The position numbers and the translations under genes were made by a program. DNA of 9,018 bases from an uncultured Collinsella sp. (lineage in GTDB: Bacteria; Actinomycetota; Coriobacteriia; Coriobacteriales; Coriobacteriaceae): the NCBI GenBank assembly GCA_900548515.1, contig URKU01000077.1, positions 1 to 9,018 of the forward strand, given 5' to 3'. The notes beneath the pieces were generated by a model. It was not told where the DNA came from. It did no database searches and was given only the letters and a program-made list of their open reading frames with translations. Position 1 is the first letter of the stretch. The number at the start of each line of letters is the position of its first letter. Of the stretch, positions 6,577 through 9,018 are shown piece by piece.

Positions 6577-6594
6577 ATTAGCTAAGGAGACCCC

Positions 6595-8025
6595 ATGGCA
6601 TCGAAGAACCTTTTGCCCGTCGTCGCACTCTGCGGCGCGCTCGCAACCGGAACGCCTGTCGCCGCTTGGGCGACTCCCGCCATGGCAGACTCCTTACCAG
6701 CAGCCCTAAGCTCCGCACCAAATCCGTCGAGCGCCATTGCGTGCAAGCGTTTTTCGATCGCACAGGCCGCAATCTCAACCTCGGGATGCCTTCGTCGTAA
6801 TACGGACGGCTCGATAGTCGTGGATATCAATCGTTCGAACAAGGCAAACGGCTCCCAGGCGGGGTGCGCCGTCTGCACGTGGCGCTCGGTTGTGCTCGAT
6901 GCGGATGGCGATCCATGCAATTTAGAGCTGCGCATCGACATCGCTTCGGTCGATGACTCGGCGAACGGAGCGAAGGTCGCCTTCGACGGTACGTTTTTTG
7001 AGAAAGGATGTGGTATATGTCTGGGCTGCGCCGCCGCGAATGCAGATGATGCGCAGCCCACCCTCTCATTCACGGCATCGTTGCGGCTGACCAAAGCCGG
7101 CACCGATGCCATCGCGGCGGGAGAAGCGTCCCTGCTGTTCTACGCCGTCAGCACCAAAGACACAGACGCTCATTTCGAGAAGCCAGCCGGATCACTCAGC
7201 CTTACACGAGGGATAGAGGCAGGCCCTATTGAAATCGATGCCCACGCGCAAAGCAGGCAACGCATTCTTGCCGACCCGGCGCTTCTCGAAATGGAGTGGA
7301 ACGGATCAGGAGCCATCGGAATTCTCCCCTCCGCGCTTGACGCCAAGACGCTCCCCTCAAACGACGAACCCATCAACGCAACCACACAAGAAGAGAGCGC
7401 GGACAAAGAAGCAGGTGCGGGCGACACGCCGTCGCCGACAAACAGCGTCCCAGCTTCTTTCGAAGCATCGAATGAGCCCGCTGCCGTTCCAAACGACCCC
7501 GAGCTCGCGGACAGTCTGGGGCTTGCTGATCCTCAAGAAATTGATGAGGGTAACTGCTGCGTGCTTGCCGCGCTCGACCACACAGAGGTCATCGACGCTG
7601 CGAACATCGAAGTTGCCGCCGCCAATCAGCCCGTCCGCAAGTCGGCCATCATCGCATTTCCCGAATCCATCGAAGTCGTCTTTTTGCCATCGGGCGAGGT
7701 CGTGGCCCCAACACTGCTCACCTTGTTGGGCGCCAAGAATACTCGAAACGAAATTAAAAAGGTCACGGTTGTCGACCCTGCAACCACCGCCAAGCTGCGT
7801 CTATACGCCGTTGCTCCAGACGGAGGCAAGACCTTGGAATTCGATGGTGACACACTCCTAGCCTGGCGACGTCTGGACATTATGCAAGACGTCTCGTACC
7901 AGATCGAGCTCGAAGGGTTTGATCGTGCCCGAGATGCCAATATCATCGCCGCGGCTATTGAATCCCCGCAGCGGCTTATGACACTGCGCTTTGAATACTA
8001 TCCCTATGTCCCGACAAGCACCTGA
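6595..8025 (+). CDS. Large secreted Cys-rich protein with C-terminal WxL-like domain
   Basis: A 476-aa exported protein of unknown family. Signal peptide residues are about 1-31 (cleavage near A-M-A). An N-terminal region (about 45-240) holds eight cysteines: C50, C65, C91 and C94 (C-x-x-C), C108, and C139, C142, C145 (C-x-x-C-x-x-C). A low-complexity linker rich in Ser, Thr, Asn, Glu, Pro and Ala runs from about 255 to 315. C321-C322 follow. The C-terminal domain (about 350-476) has AFPESIEVVFLPSGEVVAP (354-372) and ends TLRFEYYPY, laid out like the secreted 199-aa protein upstream. There is no sorting signal or membrane anchor. Ribosome site AAGGAG (6584-6589) with a 5-base spacer fixes the ATG. 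It sits 18 bases after the LAQTG gene, so it is probably co-transcribed. Disulfides or bound metal are both possible. Confidence 0.85.
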   Translation: MASKNLLPVVALCGALATGTPVAAWATPAMADSLPAALSSAPNPSSAIACKRFSIAQAAISTSGCLRRNTDGSIVVDINRSNKANGSQAGCAVCTWRSVVLDADGDPCNLELRIDIASVDDSANGAKVAFDGTFFEKGCGICLGCAAANADDAQPTLSFTASLRLTKAGTDAIAAGEASLLFYAVSTKDTDAHFEKPAGSLSLTRGIEAGPIEIDAHAQSRQRILADPALLEMEWNGSGAIGILPSALDAKTLPSNDEPINATTQEESADKEAGAGDTPSPTNSVPASFEASNEPAAVPNDPELADSLGLADPQEIDEGNCCVLAALDHTEVIDAANIEVAAANQPVRKSAIIAFPESIEVVFLPSGEVVAPTLLTLLGAKNTRNEIKKVTVVDPATTAKLRLYAVAPDGGKTLEFDGDTLLAWRRLDIMQDVSYQIELEGFDRARDANIIAAAIESPQRLMTLRFEYYPYVPTST

Positions 8026-8104
8026 GGCTTAAATGCTGCGCGTCGTTGCTAATGCCACTTATATAACGTATTAGATGAGTCGCGATGTACCTCGCATTCC
8101 ACTC

Positions 8105-8113
8105 TGCTACGAT
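8105..8113 (+). promoter_or_regulatory. Extended -10 promoter for the DUF554 gene
   Basis: TG-C-TACGAT at 8105-8113 is a good extended -10 element; the -35 region is poor, which such promoters tolerate. Transcription would start near 8120, just before the GGGAGGG ribosome site (8134-8140). A second candidate, TTGCTA (8046-8051), 17 bases, TATTAG (8069-8074), lies upstream. Confidence 0.45.
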
Positions 8114-8143
8114 TGCCACGTTGGCATCAATACGGGAGGGCTC

Positions 8144-8860
8144 ATGCCGGGCTTGGGAACAATCATCAACGTTGTGCTTTTGATTGCGGGCGGTCTTTTG
8201 GGATTAGCGGGCGGTCGCTTCATTACACCGCGCATCCAAGACACGCTCATGAAAGCATCGGGGCTGTGCGTCCTGTTTATCGGCCTTGGCGGCACCATGC
8301 AAAAGATGCTCATCATCGATGGAAAGGCACTAGCGACCACCGGTACCACCATGCTCATCGTCTCGTTCGCCCTCGGCTCGCTCATCGGCGAGGCCGTCAA
8401 CTTGGAAGCCGCCATCGAGAACCTTGGCGAATGGCTCAAGCGCAAGACTGGCAGTGAGGGCGATAACGAGTTCACCAACGCTTTTGTCTCGACTTCACTC
8501 ACCGTCTGCATCGGTGCCATGGCTATCGTGGGATCAATCCAAGACGGCCTGCTCGGCGACTGGTCCACGCTCGCCCTCAAGGGAGCGCTGGACTGCATCA
8601 TCGTCTGCACCATGACGGCCTCGCTTGGACGCGGCTGTATTTTCTCCGCCCTGCCCGTCGCCGTGTTCCAGGGGACGATTACGCTGTTTGCCGGCGCGCT
8701 CTCCCCCATCATGACCACAGCAGCCCTCAACAGCCTTTCGCTCGTAGGCTCCATGCTCATCTTCTGCGTCGGCGTCAACCTCATCCGTCCTCAGACCTTC
8801 CGCACGGCCAATATGCTTCCCTCCGTCGTCATCGCCGTCATCTACGCCCTCCTGTTCTAA
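8144..8860 (+). CDS. DUF554 family integral membrane protein
   Basis: A 238-aa polytopic membrane protein of the DUF554 family (E. coli YqgA is a member). It begins with the family's short G-T-I-I-N segment (PGLGTIINVVLLIAGG) and has about six or seven hydrophobic helices. The conserved core CIGAMAIVGSIQDGLLGDW (122-140), KGALDC (146-151) and LPVAVFQG (170-177) are all present. Transport activity is suspected for the family, but the substrate is unknown. An in-frame ATG at 8075 would add 23 residues with no ribosome site, and that stretch contains the likely promoter. The ATG at 8144 has GGGAGGG 3 bases upstream and starts at the family's usual N-terminus. The gene lies 118 bases after the surface locus and probably has its own promoter, so a link to that locus is not shown. 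Confidence 0.88.
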   Translation: MPGLGTIINVVLLIAGGLLGLAGGRFITPRIQDTLMKASGLCVLFIGLGGTMQKMLIIDGKALATTGTTMLIVSFALGSLIGEAVNLEAAIENLGEWLKRKTGSEGDNEFTNAFVSTSLTVCIGAMAIVGSIQDGLLGDWSTLALKGALDCIIVCTMTASLGRGCIFSALPVAVFQGTITLFAGALSPIMTTAALNSLSLVGSMLIFCVGVNLIRPQTFRTANMLPSVVIAVIYALLF

Positions 8861-8902
8861 ATCTATCAACGCAGCAGTATCTCGAACATCTGTTTGATGC
8901 TG

Positions 8903-8911
8903 TGCTATGAT
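8903..8911 (+). promoter_or_regulatory. Extended -10 promoter for the gene at the right edge
   Basis: TG-C-TATGAT at 8903-8911 is a near-consensus extended -10 with a weak -35 (TCGAAC at 8882-8887, 18 bases upstream of the TG-containing element's -10). It lies about 27 bases before the AGGAGG ribosome site at 8938-8943. It has the same form as the element ahead of the DUF554 gene. Confidence 0.5.
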
Positions 8912-8947
8912 ATGAGGTCACCGTAGCTGCGTTCGAGAGGAGGAGCG

Positions 8948-9018
8948 GTGGCCGACCAGGACATCAAGATGCTCATCGAGCGCATTATGGCCGAGGCCCG
9001 GACCCATCAGTCCGCCCG
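8948..9018 (+). CDS. Partial gene, N-terminus only, unknown function
   Basis: A GTG at 8948 follows a perfect AGGAGG (8938-8943) and opens a frame that runs to the window end. The 23 complete codons read MADQDIKMLIERIMAEARTH and three more residues. This is an amphipathic, probably helical N-terminus with no signal peptide. The promoter-like element just upstream supports a true gene start. The product cannot be named from this fragment. Confidence 0.65.
   Translation, partial: MADQDIKMLIERIMAEARTHQSA

Noticed and set aside
8075..8143. Upstream ATG start for the DUF554 protein
   Set aside because: It has no ribosome site, the added residues are polar and atypical for the family, and a likely promoter lies inside the stretch.
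8872..8902. Possible terminator after the DUF554 gene (CAGCA with TGCTG; CATC with GATG)
   Set aside because: Stems are only 4-5 bp, they compete for the same bases, no uridine run follows, and the region overlaps the next gene's promoter.
1..9018. CRISPR arrays, tRNA/rRNA genes, insertion sequences or phage genes
   Set aside because: No regularly spaced repeats, tRNA-like folds, transposase or integrase frames were found by eye on either strand.

Overview
The window looks like chromosomal DNA of a high-GC anaerobic actinobacterium. Class Coriobacteriia, probably Collinsella or a close relative, is my best guess. This rests on GC-rich coding, GTG starts, strong GGAGG-type ribosome sites, a ferredoxin-fused EtfA of strict-anaerobe type, and Gram-positive secreted proteins including one with an LAXTG-type sorting signal. 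The taxonomy is inferred from gene style and not proven.

Layout. (1) 38-850 (+): an HD-domain phosphohydrolase. (2) 847-4472 (-): a tightly packed three-gene operon, read from right to left: a GlcD/LctD-type FAD-dependent 2-hydroxyacid (D-lactate) dehydrogenase, EtfB, and EtfA with an N-terminal ferredoxin domain. Together these match the parts list of the electron-confurcating lactate dehydrogenase/Etf complex known from Acetobacterium woodii. (3) 4473-4818: a divergent intergenic region of about 345 bases with a candidate promoter, helically spaced near-repeats and overlapping inverted repeats. (4) 4819-8025 (+): five genes in a row that look like one surface-protein locus. They encode a small cytoplasmic protein, a membrane-anchored protein with a beta-rich outer domain, a secreted protein with W-T-I/W-T-F motifs, a 93-aa protein carrying both a signal peptide and an LAQTG sorting signal, and a 476-aa secreted Cys-rich protein. 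(5) 8144-8860 (+): a DUF554 membrane protein with its own likely promoter. (6) 8948-end (+): the first codons of another gene, cut by the window.

How the genes work together. The minus-strand operon most likely oxidises lactate or a similar 2-hydroxyacid, passing electrons through Etf to NAD+ with reduced ferredoxin as the second donor. No permease, racemase or regulator for it lies in the window. The plus-strand surface locus is the least understood part. Its set of parts (membrane-anchored outer domain, W-x-L-like secreted proteins, one very small sortase substrate) parallels the Csc/WxL surface clusters of Firmicutes without obviously being one. It is my main candidate for an undescribed system.
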